From: CAYOHY01 sp964403885
Lineage (GTDB): Bacteria > Actinomycetota > Coriobacteriia > Anaerosomatales > PHET01
Direction: 5' to 3'
Assembly (NCBI GenBank): GCA_964403885.1
Contig: CAYOHY010000005.1
Span: 8,681 to 72,680, forward strand
DNA length: 64,000 bases
In this document: in pieces, positions 51,925-61,618 of the stretch
Numbering within the stretch: the first letter of the stretch is position 1
Layout of the letters: each line of letters opens with the position of its first letter
The notes under the pieces: generated by a model
What the model was told of the DNA's origin: nothing
Database searches by the model: none
The model's input: the letters and a program-made list of their open reading frames with translations, nothing else
Made by a program: the position numbers and the translations under genes

Positions 51925-53409
51925 ATGCGCGTCTATAACACCCTCAGCCGCTCGAAAGAGGAGTTCGTCCCTCGCGAGCCCGGCAAGGTCGCCATGTACG
52001 TGTGCGGCCCCACGGTCTACAACCACATCCACATCGGCAACGCGCGCACGTTCCTGTCGTTCGACACCATGCGCCGCTACCTCACGTGGAAGGGCTTCGA
52101 GGTCACCTTCGTGCAGAACGTGACCGACGTGGACGACAAGATCATCAACCGGGCCAACGAAGAGGGCCGTCCCGCCTCCGAGGTCGCCGAGGAGTACACG
52201 GCGGCCTTCATCGACGCCATGCGGCGGCTCGGCGTGCAAGACCCCACGGTGCGCCCGCTCGCAACCAAGACCATCCCCCAGATGATCGATCTCATCGAGC
52301 GGCTCATCGCGACGGGCCACGCCTACGTGGTCGAAGGCGACGTCTACTTCTCGGTGCGCAGCTTCCCTGACTACGGCAAGCTGTCCGGCCGAGACATCGA
52401 CGAGATGCACTCGGGCGCCCGCGTCGAGGTCGACGAGCGCAAGGCGGACCCGCTCGACTTCGCGCTGTGGAAGTCGGCCAAGCCCGGCGAGCCGCACTGG
52501 CCCAGCCCCTGGGGCGAAGGCCGTCCCGGCTGGCACATCGAGTGCTCGGCGATGAGCGAAGAGGAGCTCGGGCTGCCGTTCGACATCCATGGCGGCGGCG
52601 CCGACCTGACCTTCCCGCACCACGAGAACGAGCTGGCCCAGTCCGAGGCCGCCACCGGCAAGCCGTTCGTGACCTACTGGCTTCACGGCGGAATGCTCCA
52701 GGTCAACGCCGAGAAGATGAGCAAGTCGCTGGGCAACTTCCTGCTGCTCAAAGACGTGCTCGAGCGCTATCCGGCGCCCGTCATCCGCCTGCTCATGCTT
52801 CAGACCCACTACCGCAGTCCGCTCGACTTCTCCGACGCGCGGCTCGACGAGACCACCCATGCCTACGTCCGCCTTGAGAACCTCGTGCGCAACCTGCGCT
52901 GGGCGGAGACCCTTGTCGCACAGGGCACCGGTGCCCCCGCGGAAGCGTGCAGCGGTCTCAATCTTCAGGTCACCATGGCTCGCGACAAGTTCGCAGCCGA
53001 GATGGACGACGACTTCAACACCGCCGGTGCCTTGGCAGCGGTGTTCGAGCTGGCGAAGGCGGCCAACGTCTTCCTCTCTGAGTTCCAGGTGGATCTGTGC
53101 GCCGACGACAAGGCTGCACTCGAAGCCGCTGCACACACCGTGGTCGAGCTGCTGGCCGTGCTGGGCGTCGAGATCGCCGAGGAAGAGGAGAGGGCCTATC
53201 CGGCCGAGGTGGTCGACTTGGCGCGAGATGTGGCTGGGTACCAGGGTTCTGACGCGGAGCAGGCCGTCGCCGCACTGCTCGCCGCGCGTGCCGACGCCCG
53301 CGCCGCCAAGGACTGGTCGCGCGCTGACGCGGTCCGGGACGGTCTGAACGCTCTTGGTCTCAAGATCGAGGACACGCCGCAGGGTGCGCGCGTCGTCCAG
53401 AGCGCGTGA
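51925..53409 (+). CDS. cysS: Cysteinyl-tRNA synthetase
   Basis: 494 aa. Class I signature HIGNART (HIGH motif), zinc-site Cys in VCGPTVYN and WHIECSAM with HHENE, and KMSKSLGN. CCCAGGAGGAG lies 7 bp before the ATG. Its TGA overlaps the rlmB GTG by 4 bp. Confidence 0.96.
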   Translation: MRVYNTLSRSKEEFVPREPGKVAMYVCGPTVYNHIHIGNARTFLSFDTMRRYLTWKGFEVTFVQNVTDVDDKIINRANEEGRPASEVAEEYTAAFIDAMRRLGVQDPTVRPLATKTIPQMIDLIERLIATGHAYVVEGDVYFSVRSFPDYGKLSGRDIDEMHSGARVEVDERKADPLDFALWKSAKPGEPHWPSPWGEGRPGWHIECSAMSEEELGLPFDIHGGGADLTFPHHENELAQSEAATGKPFVTYWLHGGMLQVNAEKMSKSLGNFLLLKDVLERYPAPVIRLLMLQTHYRSPLDFSDARLDETTHAYVRLENLVRNLRWAETLVAQGTGAPAEACSGLNLQVTMARDKFAAEMDDDFNTAGALAAVFELAKAANVFLSEFQVDLCADDKAALEAAAHTVVELLAVLGVEIAEEEERAYPAEVVDLARDVAGYQGSDAEQAVAALLAARADARAAKDWSRADAVRDGLNALGLKIEDTPQGARVVQSA

Positions 53410-54143
53410 TGGTGCTCGAGGGCCGGAACGCGGCGCTCGAGGCATTGCGTGCGGGCATGCCGCTCTCTCGGATCCTGATCGCCGAGGGGACCAAACCCGA
53501 CCGTACTATCGAAGAGATCGAACGACGCGCCGGAGAGGCGGGGTTGAAGGTCGTGCGGGCGCCCCGCCGCGACCTCGACAAGCTGAGCGAACGCGGAGCC
53601 CATCAGGGCGTCATCGTCGAGGCGGCACCCTTTCGCTATGCTCCGGTCGAGAAGGTGCTCAAGGCGACGAAGGGTGCTGAGTCGGCGCTGGTCATCGCCC
53701 TCGACCACGTGACTGACCCTGGCAACCTCGGCGCGATCGCCCGAAGCGCCGAGGTCATCGGAGCCGCGGGTGTCGTTGTGCAGAAGCGCCGAAGCGCCGC
53801 GGTGACTCCCGCGGCATGGAAGGCGGCTGCGGGCGCGCTCGCTCATGTGCCGCTCGTGCAGGAGACCAACCTGGTGCGCACGCTCGAGCGCTTCAAGCAG
53901 GAGGGTTTCTGGATCGCCGGAGCCTCGGAGAAGGCCCGCCAGACGGTCTGGGAGGCTCCTCTCGAAGGTCGCCTCGTCCTCGTCATGGGCTCGGAGGGGG
54001 AGGGGCTGTCGCGTCTCACCGCTGAGACGTGCGACTTTCTCGTCAGCCTGCCGCAGGCCGGCAAGGTCGGCTCGCTGAACGTGGCTCAGGCCACCACCGC
54101 GATCGCGTACGAGTGGATGCGGAGGACGGCGGTCGCCACGTGA
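53406..54143 (+). CDS. rlmB: 23S rRNA 2'-O-ribose methyltransferase RlmB (SpoU family)
   Basis: 245 aa. N-terminal substrate-binding domain (EGRNAALEALRAG, HQGVIVEAAPF) and SPOUT methyltransferase core with motifs 1-3: LDHVTDPGNLGAIARSAE, LVMGSEGEGLSRL and VSLPQAGKVGSLNVAQATTA. It modifies the peptidyl-transferase region (G2251 in E. coli). mrnC (mini-RNase III), which sits between cysS and rlmB in Bacillus, is missing. Confidence 0.94.
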   Translation: MMVLEGRNAALEALRAGMPLSRILIAEGTKPDRTIEEIERRAGEAGLKVVRAPRRDLDKLSERGAHQGVIVEAAPFRYAPVEKVLKATKGAESALVIALDHVTDPGNLGAIARSAEVIGAAGVVVQKRRSAAVTPAAWKAAAGALAHVPLVQETNLVRTLERFKQEGFWIAGASEKARQTVWEAPLEGRLVLVMGSEGEGLSRLTAETCDFLVSLPQAGKVGSLNVAQATTAIAYEWMRRTAVAT

Positions 54144-54655
54144 GCGTGCGGCGCGTCCTGATCGTCGACGGGTACAACGTCATCCGCATGACCCCACCGT
54201 ACAGCGCTATCGCCGAGCAAGATCTCGACTCCGCCAGGGTCGCTCTCGTGTCGGACGTGGCAGCCTACGCACACGGTGCGTGGGATGCGACCGTGGTCTT
54301 CGACGGGGGCGGTAATCTACAGTCCACCGGCACGCCGCATCGAACCGCCGGCGTCACGGTCATCTTCTCCCGCTACGGCGTCGAGGCCGACTCGGTCATC
54401 GAACGCCTCGCCAGGGATGCGCGCGAGGCCGGCTGCGTCGTCGAGGTTGTCACGAGTGATGCTCAGACCCAGTGGGCGGTGATGGGTGGGGGAGTGGTTC
54501 GTCGCTCGTCCGCCGAGTTCGCGGGGGATCTGCGCATCGACGAATCAGAGTGGCGCGAGCATTCTCCCTCTGGCAGCTCGCGCAGCCGCATCGAGGATCG
54601 CGTCAGCGCCGACGTGCGCGAGCGGCTCGATCGCTGGGCTCGAGGCCTCGACTGA
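54140..54655 (+). CDS. NYN-domain RNase-like protein (YacP/Rae1 family)
   Basis: 171 aa. VLIVDGYNVIRM opens the NYN/PIN-like fold, with further acidic residues in VVFDGGG and VVTSDAQTQW. In Bacillus the homologue Rae1 is a ribosome-associated endoribonuclease. GTG 54140 overlaps the rlmB stop by 4 bp. Confidence 0.92.
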   Translation: MSVRRVLIVDGYNVIRMTPPYSAIAEQDLDSARVALVSDVAAYAHGAWDATVVFDGGGNLQSTGTPHRTAGVTVIFSRYGVEADSVIERLARDAREAGCVVEVVTSDAQTQWAVMGGGVVRRSSAEFAGDLRIDESEWREHSPSGSSRSRIEDRVSADVRERLDRWARGLD

Positions 54656-54697
54656 TGTTTCTTGCCCGCGAAGGGTAAAAGAGACTCAGGGGGAACC

Positions 54698-54726
54698 TTG
54701 ACGTAGATTAATGTCGGGTCTACGTT
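54698..54726 (+). promoter_or_regulatory. sigH promoter overlapped by a perfect inverted repeat
   Basis: TTGACG (54698-54703), 17-bp spacer and TACGTT (54721-54726). ACGTAGA at 54701-54707 and TCTACGT at 54719-54725 form a perfect 7-bp inverted repeat spanning the spacer, so a regulator bound there would block RNA polymerase. Confidence 0.45.
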
Positions 54727-54814
54727 CTCGATGTCGGCTTAGATCGCGCTGCCATCGCAGGCAGCACCGCCCACCCCTCTGGGCGACTCGAGTGTGGACC
54801 GAGGGGGCGTCGCC

Positions 54815-55468
54815 ATGGGCGACCAAAGGGTTTGGATTTCTCGCCACAGCACCAGTGACAGGTCTGGGGATCTGGCTTTGGTGCGAGCGGCACAGGAGGG
54901 CGACCAACTCGCGAGCTGCGAGCTGGTGAAGCGATACCGTTCCCTCATCCGCTACAAAGCACGCACCTACTTCCTTGTCGGTGCGGATCGCGAGGACATC
55001 ATCCAAGAGGGCATGATCGGCCTGTTCAAGGCGATCCGGGACTACGACCCCACGCGGCAGGCGAGCTTTCACTCGTTCGCAGAGCTGTGCGTGACCCGGC
55101 AGATCATCACAGCGGTGAAGTCGTCCACGCGACAGAAACATTCGCCGCTCAACGGCTACGTCTCGCTCTCGCGTCCGGCAGGCTCCGAAGATGAGGGGGA
55201 GCGCCTGCTCTCGGACATCATCGCCGCGCGTGAGATCTGTGACCCGGCCGAGATCGTCATCGGAGCGTGGGAGGCCGAGTACATACGGGGCGGTGTCGTC
55301 GAGGCACTTTCGCCGTTCGAGCACGAAGTCCTTCGGCTCTACACCTCCGGGCGATCGTATCAGCAGATCGCCGAGCAGCTGGGGCGGCACACCAAGGCGG
55401 TCGACAACGCACTTCAGCGAGTCAAGCGGAAGCTGGAATCTCAGGTAAGGGCCTGCAACGCCTGCTAG
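54815..55468 (+). CDS. sigH: RNA polymerase sigma factor SigH type
   Basis: 217 aa. Region 2 has YKARTYFLVGADREDIIQEGMIGLFKAI. Region 4 helix-turn-helix is RSYQQIAEQLGRHTKAVDNALQRVKRKL. Length and position after yacP match Bacillus SigH (Spo0H). The regulon in a non-sporulating or unknown host cannot be predicted. ATG 54815 follows GAGGGGG; an in-frame GTG at 54794 is possible. Confidence 0.93.
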   Translation: MGDQRVWISRHSTSDRSGDLALVRAAQEGDQLASCELVKRYRSLIRYKARTYFLVGADREDIIQEGMIGLFKAIRDYDPTRQASFHSFAELCVTRQIITAVKSSTRQKHSPLNGYVSLSRPAGSEDEGERLLSDIIAAREICDPAEIVIGAWEAEYIRGGVVEALSPFEHEVLRLYTSGRSYQQIAEQLGRHTKAVDNALQRVKRKLESQVRACNAC

Positions 55469-55505
55469 CGAGCGCGCGACTCTCGCGCTAAACTTCTGCG
55501 GGTTC

Positions 55506-55581
55506 GCTGGCGTGGCGCAATTGGCAGCGCACCTGACTTGTAATCAGGGGGTTGGGGGTTCAAGTCCCCCCGCCAGCTCCA
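55506..55581 (+). tRNA. tRNA-Thr (anticodon TGT)
   Basis: 76-nt cloverleaf: acceptor GCTGGCG/CGCCAGC, anticodon stem CCTGA/TCAGG around CTTGTAA (anticodon TGT), T-arm GGGGGTTCAAGTCCCCC, discriminator T and encoded CCA. Confidence 0.96.
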
Positions 55582-55592
55582 GGTACACGCGA

Positions 55593-55622
55593 AGCGGCCC
55601 GGGAACACGTTCCCGGGCCGCT
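55593..55622 (+). terminator. Intrinsic terminator between tRNA-Thr and the cyclase gene
   Basis: A perfect 13-bp stem (55593-55605 with 55610-55622) around CACG. It can serve both the tRNA and the convergent cyclase gene. Confidence 0.8.
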
Positions 55623-55637
55623 CTGTGTCGAGTCCGT

Positions 55638-57200
55638 CTACTCCGCCGCCAGACGCTCGCGCGGGTCACGCGCGTCCATGGAGTCGTCCCACAGGACTTC
55701 GAGCACCTCGACGGCACGCGCGATGTTCTTGAGCTCGAACTCGCCATGTGAGTAGGTGCGAACCGAGGCGCCTGCCGCATCCGCCACCTGTCTTGTGGTG
55801 AAGACCTGGCCGCCGTCAGCAAGGTTCATGACGCGTGCGGCCAGATTGAGCGCCGCGCCGATGAACGGGCGCCCGCCCTTGTCGAGCACGACCTCGCCGT
55901 CGGCAACGCCTATGCGTACGCTGATGTCGCGTTCGGACGCGCGCGATTCATTGTGCTCCCGCAAGGTGCGTTGCATCTCGGCGGCCGCCAAGAGCGCCGA
56001 TTCAGGTGAGGTGAACGAAGCGACGAGCCCGTCGCCACCGGTCGACTTGCCGCTGCCCCCGTGGCGCTCGATCACAGGCAACAGCAGATCGCGATGCCGC
56101 TGGATGGCTTTGGCCGTCAGGATGCTGCCGTCCTCCTCGGTCATGCGCGAGAACGACTTCATGTCGGTGATCATGACCACACGCGTGGTGGTGTGTTGGC
56201 TCGCGAGCTTCTCTTCCGCGGTCGCGATCAGGCGAAGCAGCTCGTCGACATCGGCGTCCTCGGTGGCCATCGATGCGCTCCGTGCCTTGGGGGCGGCCAC
56301 CGGGGCGACCTCGAGCGGGAAGACCTTCTCGAAGAGCAACACGAAGCCCAGTCCAAGCACGAGCGAGCTCACGGTAGCCGATGCAAGCTGGTCCCACCGC
56401 ACCGGGACGTCGACCAGTGAGTGGGTGACGACGGAGCCGAAGGCGGCGATGGTAACGCCCGTCGCGGCGCCAATGTAGCGCAGTGATACGCTGCGGCGCT
56501 TTCGCGACTCCCGCACCATGATGGCCGCGACGGCCGCCGCAAGTGCCCACACGGCAGGCTGTACAGCGAACGCGACGAGGTGCTGTGCCTTGGTGGCGGT
56601 GTCGATCACCTTGTCCACCGAGGAAGTGCCGATGGAACCGAATGAGGCGGCGACCCATTCAGGGCCGAACATCGTCGACGGCACCTTGTCGAAAGCGACG
56701 AGGGGCGTGGTTCCGGACAGGACCGTGGAGCCGTTCATGGCGGCCGCCCGGCCCAGTGCGATGCCGACCGTCTGTACCGACACGCACGCGATCGCAGCGG
56801 CGAGAGCGCTTTCGCCGGCTGACATCAGGTACGCCGCTATGGCGATCGGTGCCCACACGGGACCCAGGAATGCGCCTGCGACCGCTGCTGCCACAAGGAG
56901 GAACACGCGCCCTCCGTCGGCTCCCAGGTAGCGGACCCCGACGATGCCCAGCACGGCGAAGAGGATGCCGGCTACCGGGTTGGCGGCGGTGACGGGCAAT
57001 GCCATCGCGATGACCGCTGCGAGCACGCCAAGGTCCATCGAGGCGAGGGCGAGTATCCCGGCGACCGCGGCGAGCAGCACGGCACCCCAGAGGGGGGCGA
57101 AGTGCATACCTACCAGCGCGCCGAGCGTGGCGGCGGCGACTCCGGCCGCACGCAGCCAGGTCAAGACCGCCTCGTTCTTCCTGCGCGTCCGTTTTGCCAT
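55638..57200 (-). CDS. Membrane class III adenylate/guanylate cyclase
   Basis: 520 aa. The N-terminal ~310 residues hold about eight hydrophobic segments with one larger loop (~155-215). The C-terminal cyclase domain (~340-510) has the metal Asp in VVMITDMKSFSRMTEEDG and the second in STGGDGLVASF, and GRPFIGAALNLAARV near the transition-state residues. It likely makes cAMP or cGMP. A cyclic-nucleotide-binding protein is encoded divergently 132 bp away, suggesting a signalling pair. Substrate specificity is not decided. Confidence 0.93.
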   Translation of the reverse strand: MAKRTRRKNEAVLTWLRAAGVAAATLGALVGMHFAPLWGAVLLAAVAGILALASMDLGVLAAVIAMALPVTAANPVAGILFAVLGIVGVRYLGADGGRVFLLVAAAVAGAFLGPVWAPIAIAAYLMSAGESALAAAIACVSVQTVGIALGRAAAMNGSTVLSGTTPLVAFDKVPSTMFGPEWVAASFGSIGTSSVDKVIDTATKAQHLVAFAVQPAVWALAAAVAAIMVRESRKRRSVSLRYIGAATGVTIAAFGSVVTHSLVDVPVRWDQLASATVSSLVLGLGFVLLFEKVFPLEVAPVAAPKARSASMATEDADVDELLRLIATAEEKLASQHTTTRVVMITDMKSFSRMTEEDGSILTAKAIQRHRDLLLPVIERHGGSGKSTGGDGLVASFTSPESALLAAAEMQRTLREHNESRASERDISVRIGVADGEVVLDKGGRPFIGAALNLAARVMNLADGGQVFTTRQVADAAGASVRTYSHGEFELKNIARAVEVLEVLWDDSMDARDPRERLAAE

Positions 57201-57332
57201 GGATCCTCCATCGGCGTCACCGGCGGATGTTCAGTCGGTCACCATTCTGCCGCATCAGACGCGGGCGTGTGCGGTAGAATCTCTACACGTGCGGTGGGCC
57301 CGCGCGTCACAGATGACTTCAGAGGAGTTCGC

Positions 57333-57746
57333 ATGGCGCACGAGGAGTTCATGGCACGCGTGCCGATCTTCGCCAGCTGTACCGCCGAGGAGATCGGCGC
57401 CATCGCCGGGGTCGCTCAGGAGAGCCAGTTCGCGCCGGGGCAGATCATCGTTACCCAAGGCACGCCCGGACAGGCTTTCTACCTGGTCCTTTCCGGACGG
57501 GTGGAGATCCTGCGTGACGGGGTGTCGCTGGGCGCTTTTGGCCCCGGGGACTTCTTCGGTGAGATGTCTCTGCTGGATCAGGCGCCTCGTTCCGCCACTA
57601 TTCGGGCCATCGATCCCACCGTCTGCCTCATGCTCTCGAGCTGGGACTTCAAGGCCTTGCTCGAGAAGCATCCCTCTATCGCCATCAAACTGCTCGAGGT
57701 GCTCAGCCGCCGTCTTCGCGTAGCCGACGAGCGCCTGGGTCGATAG
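57333..57746 (+). CDS. Single-domain cyclic nucleotide-binding protein
   Basis: 137 aa: one cNMP-binding domain with the phosphate-binding cassette FGEMSLLDQAPRSATIRA, including the conserved Glu and Arg. Unlike CRP/FNR it has no helix-turn-helix, so it cannot act directly on DNA. It may regulate a partner by binding. ATG 57333 has AGAGGAG upstream. It is divergent from the cyclase gene and 11 bp before an unknown gene. Confidence 0.9.
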   Translation: MAHEEFMARVPIFASCTAEEIGAIAGVAQESQFAPGQIIVTQGTPGQAFYLVLSGRVEILRDGVSLGAFGPGDFFGEMSLLDQAPRSATIRAIDPTVCLMLSSWDFKALLEKHPSIAIKLLEVLSRRLRVADERLGR

Positions 57747-57757
57747 AAGGGATCTCG

Positions 57758-58375
57758 ATGTCTCTCACGGGTATGTCGCTGCTCCAAGCGGTCTCCGAGC
57801 GGGTACTGCTTCGTTGGATGGAGCGTCAGGGTAGGGTCGACGTGCAGTCGACCAATGGCTTCAGGTCACTCGGCAAGGCCGTGGACGCGACCTACTCCTG
57901 GGAGGGTTCGCGCCGACGCGTCAAGGTCAAGCCCGATCCGTACTTCGGCACGGACAACGCGCTGATCGCCGACCGGGCCCTCACGTACTATCGAGCCGAC
58001 TCGGGGGCCTACGCCTTCGAGGCGGTGGCCAACACAGCGACCCGTGAGCCCGGGTGGATCTTCGATTCAGAGGCGGACGATCTCTACTACTACTACGTCG
58101 CGTTGTCACAGACCGAGGATGAGGTGCGCGCACTGCTCGGTGAGCCCGACGAGGTGTTCTTCTCTGAGCTCGCGATCACTCGCGACGAGCTGGTGGTTCT
58201 GCCGCTGCGCGCCACGCGCGAGTGGTTTGAGAACAACTACGAGGCATATACGCCGCGACCGGTTATGGTCGGCGGGGCCTCGGCGTGGTACCGTCTGGTT
58301 CCGCGCCGCGACTTGGAGCGGGCCGTGCAGGGTATCAACATGGTCGGACCGGTGTTTCGGTCGCTTGGAAGATAG
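57758..58375 (+). CDS. Unrecognised 205-aa protein downstream of cNMP receptor
   Basis: 205 aa, soluble, rich in aromatic and acidic residues (DDLYYYYVALSQTEDEVRAL, FENNYEAYTPRP). No signal peptide, span or known motif. It starts 11 bp after the cNMP-binding gene with GAAGGGA upstream, so it is probably co-transcribed and could be the effector. Function unknown. Confidence 0.72.
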   Translation: MSLTGMSLLQAVSERVLLRWMERQGRVDVQSTNGFRSLGKAVDATYSWEGSRRRVKVKPDPYFGTDNALIADRALTYYRADSGAYAFEAVANTATREPGWIFDSEADDLYYYYVALSQTEDEVRALLGEPDEVFFSELAITRDELVVLPLRATREWFENNYEAYTPRPVMVGGASAWYRLVPRRDLERAVQGINMVGPVFRSLGR

Positions 58376-58378
58376 CCT

Positions 58379-58396
58379 GTATCCCTGAGGGGATAC
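58379..58396 (+). terminator. Weak hairpin after the 205-aa gene
   Basis: GTATCCC and GGGATAC (7 bp) around TGAG, a few bases after the stop codon. No T-run follows, so termination is uncertain. Confidence 0.4.
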
Positions 58397-58439
58397 GCGC
58401 TTCACGGGAGTATGGAAACGCCCGGCACCGTGGTCGGCG

Positions 58440-58469
58440 TTGACACCCGAGAAGCGTATGCATTACTAT
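58440..58469 (+). promoter_or_regulatory. Promoter of the tRNA-Tyr/Thr/Met-tuf unit
   Basis: A consensus TTGACA (58440-58445), 18-bp spacer and TACTAT (58464-58469). It is followed by about 70 bases of leader before tRNA-Tyr. Confidence 0.7.
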
Positions 58470-58546
58470 CCCCTCTGCCTTTGCCGAGGCGCTTTCTCGG
58501 CACGCAACTTGAAAAGCGCAGACAGGTTCTATTTTTTTGTGTTCAT

Positions 58547-58631
58547 GGGGGTGTGCCCGAGTGGCTAAAGGGGACGGGCTGTAAACCCGTTGGCTATGCC
58601 TACGATGGTTCGAATCCATCCGCCCCCACCA
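58547..58631 (+). tRNA. tRNA-Tyr (anticodon GTA)
   Basis: 85-nt class II tRNA with a long variable arm. Acceptor GGGGGTG/CGCCCCC, anticodon stem ACGGG/CCCGT around CTGTAAA (anticodon GTA), T-arm GATGGTTCGAATCCATC, encoded CCA. Confidence 0.96.
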
Positions 58632-58671
58632 TGCACACACTCGCGGACCACGCGTTCGCGTTATGTAACAC

Positions 58672-58747
<76 letters not shown>

Positions 58748-58779
58748 CCGAACCGCACTGCGGCGGGACGAACACCAAT

Positions 58780-58856
58780 GGCGGTGTAGCTCAGCTGGTC
58801 AGAGCACGCGGTTCATACCCGCGGCGTCGCTGGTTCGAGTCCAGCCACCGCTACCA
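58780..58856 (+). tRNA. tRNA-Met (anticodon CAT)
   Basis: 77-nt cloverleaf: acceptor GGCGGTG/CACCGCT, anticodon stem CGCGG/CCGCG around TTCATAC (anticodon CAT), encoded CCA. The paired first acceptor position and the lack of three G-C pairs at the anticodon stem base favour an elongator tRNA over an initiator. Confidence 0.94.
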
Positions 58857-58996
58857 GGTTCTACACGCCGCGCGAGCGGCGTTTCGAATAACGCATGCAC
58901 GCGCGAAGCACATGGAACGCACGAGAGAAGACGGACCGCGGCCGGCGCCCTGAAGGGGCCGGCTCCGTCGCAAGAGGTCCTTGAAGGAGGAGACTC

Positions 58997-60184
<1,188 letters not shown>

Positions 60185-60207
60185 CAATCGCTTCGCAGCG
60201 AATTGTG

Positions 60208-60233
60208 CGGGGCCCGGCATGCGCCGGGCCCCG
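60208..60233 (+). terminator. Intrinsic terminator after tuf
   Basis: An 11-bp G-C stem (60208-60218 with 60223-60233) around ATGC, followed by TTTCG. Confidence 0.85.
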
Positions 60234-60264
60234 TTTCGCCGCCACTGGTTGGCGGCACCTGAGT

Positions 60265-60294
60265 TTGACAGTGCAGAAAACCGGGTGCTAAAGT
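60265..60294 (+). promoter_or_regulatory. Promoter of rpmG-tRNA-Trp-secE-nusG
   Basis: TTGACA (60265-60270), 18-bp spacer and TAAAGT (60289-60294), 53 bp before the rpmG ATG. Confidence 0.65.
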
Positions 60295-60346
60295 ACCCAC
60301 CCGCGCCTGTGCCCGAAGGGCGCCGGACGCGGACCGAGGAGGATCC

Positions 60347-60496
60347 ATGCGAACGCTGGTGACGCTGGCGTGCACAGAGTGCAAGCGCCGCAACTACACC
60401 ACTAACAAGAACAAGCAGTCGAATCCTGAGCGCATCGAGTTCAAGAAGTACTGCAAGTGGTGCAAGACCCACACGGTGCACAAGGAAACCCGCTAG
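60347..60496 (+). CDS. rpmG: 50S ribosomal protein L33 (zinc-binding type)
   Basis: 49 aa. Zinc ribbon of two CXXC pairs, CTEC and CKWC, with KRRNYTTNKNKQ and EFKKYCKWC typical of L33. The ATG has GGACCGAGGAGG upstream. It lies at the classic place before secE. This is the C+ form, so zinc availability may matter if a C- paralogue exists elsewhere. Confidence 0.95.
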   Translation: MRTLVTLACTECKRRNYTTNKNKQSNPERIEFKKYCKWCKTHTVHKETR

Positions 60497-60519
60497 CACC
60501 GAGTGGCCTGCAATGACGT

Positions 60520-60596
60520 AGGCCAGTAGCTCCAATTGGTAGAGCGCCGGTCTCCAAAACCGGATGTTGGGGGTTCGAGTCCCTCCTGGCCTGCCA
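60520..60596 (+). tRNA. tRNA-Trp (anticodon CCA)
   Basis: 77-nt cloverleaf: acceptor AGGCCAG/CTGGCCT, anticodon stem CCGGT/ACCGG around CTCCAAA (anticodon CCA), T-arm GGGGGTTCGAGTCCCTC, encoded CCA. Placed between rpmG and secE, as in many bacteria. Confidence 0.96.
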
Positions 60597-60676
60597 GTCA
60601 CACCCCGTCGCGGCCCAGGCCGCGACGTTTGTTGAACGGCGACATCACCGATGTCGCGAGACGGACGGAAGAAGAT

Positions 60677-60952
60677 ATGGCCAAGGCAATCAACGCCGAT
60701 ACAAAGCAGCCGGCCAAGACCGACAAGGCCAAGGCTGCCAAGCCGGATAAGCCGGGCTTCTTTGCCCGTATCGGTCAGTACTTCCGTGATGTTCGCTCCG
60801 AGATGAAGCGCGTCGTATGGCCGCAGCGTCCGGAGGTCATCAACTCCAGCGTGGTCGTAGTGGTCACGCTGCTCTTCTTCACCGCCCTGACGTTCGTGGT
60901 GGACGCGATCGTCGTCGAGGCGCTCAAACTCCTGACCCAGATCGGAAGCTAG
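60677..60952 (+). CDS. secE: Protein translocase subunit SecE
   Basis: 91 aa. A Lys/Ala-rich N-terminal extension is followed by the family core FRDVRSEMKRVVWPQRPEV and one membrane span (~60-85). SecE stabilises SecY in the SecYEG channel. ATG 60677 has GGAAGAAG upstream; a longer frame running back over tRNA-Trp is not coding. Confidence 0.95.
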   Translation: MAKAINADTKQPAKTDKAKAAKPDKPGFFARIGQYFRDVRSEMKRVVWPQRPEVINSSVVVVVTLLFFTALTFVVDAIVVEALKLLTQIGS

Positions 60953-60958
60953 GGCATC

Positions 60959-61489
60959 ATGGCGAAGAAGTGGTACGTCATCCACACGTACTCCGGGTAC
61001 GAGAACAAGGTCCGGACGAACCTGCTCCATCGCATCGAGTCGATGGGTATGCAGGACAAGATCTTCGACGTGAAGATCCCTACCGAGACCGTCACGGACA
61101 TCAAGGAGGGTGGCCGCAAGGTCACTTCCGAGAAGAAGGTCTTCCCGGGCTACATCCTTGTGCAGACCGAGCTTGACGACGAGTCGTGGTACGTCGTGCG
61201 CAACACGCCTGGCGTGACCGGCTTCGTCGGCAGCCAGGGCAAGCCCGTGCCGCTTTCGCGCGACGAGTTCAACCGCATCATGCGTCGCACCGAGGCCGGT
61301 CCCAAGGCAAAGACCACAACCGACTTCGTCGAGGGTATGAACGTGAAGGTGACGTCGGGTCCGTTCGCGGAGTTCGACGGAACCATCGCGGAGGTCAACC
61401 TCGACAAGTCGACTCTCAAGGTCATGGTCACGATCTTCGGTCGGGAGACCCCGGTCGAGCTCGGATTCGACCAGGTCGCACGAGTCTAG
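60959..61489 (+). CDS. nusG: Transcription antitermination factor NusG
   Basis: 176 aa. NGN domain (KWYVIHTYSGYENKVRTNLL, VFPGYILVQTELDDESWYVV) and C-terminal KOW domain (VKVTSGPFAEFDGTIAEV). It binds RNA polymerase and couples it to Rho or the ribosome. Six bases after secE. Confidence 0.97.
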   Translation: MAKKWYVIHTYSGYENKVRTNLLHRIESMGMQDKIFDVKIPTETVTDIKEGGRKVTSEKKVFPGYILVQTELDDESWYVVRNTPGVTGFVGSQGKPVPLSRDEFNRIMRRTEAGPKAKTTTDFVEGMNVKVTSGPFAEFDGTIAEVNLDKSTLKVMVTIFGRETPVELGFDQVARV

Positions 61490-61618
61490 GCAGGAAACGC
61501 TCGGTACCGCCGCGCTCGGGACTCACCGAGACGCTTCTCGCGGTAGGGCCGTACGGATAGACATGACACGAGCGGTCGCGCAAGGCGACCGCGAACGAGG
61601 ATAGGGACGAGTAAGAAG

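Noticed and set aside
50851..53445. 864-codon minus-strand open frame over ispF-cysE-cysS
   Set aside because: Mirror of strongly coding genes in a high-GC genome; no recognisable domain.
57102..57332. N-terminal extension of the cNMP-binding protein
   Set aside because: The extra codons overlap the divergent cyclase start and do not look like protein; ATG 57333 has a good ribosome binding site.
58489..58538. Hairpin GCGCTTT/AAAGCGC followed by a T7 run before tRNA-Tyr, as an intrinsic terminator
   Set aside because: The T-run starts 12 bases after a weak 7-bp, long-loop stem and lies between a good promoter and the tRNA. It is more likely AT-rich leader sequence.
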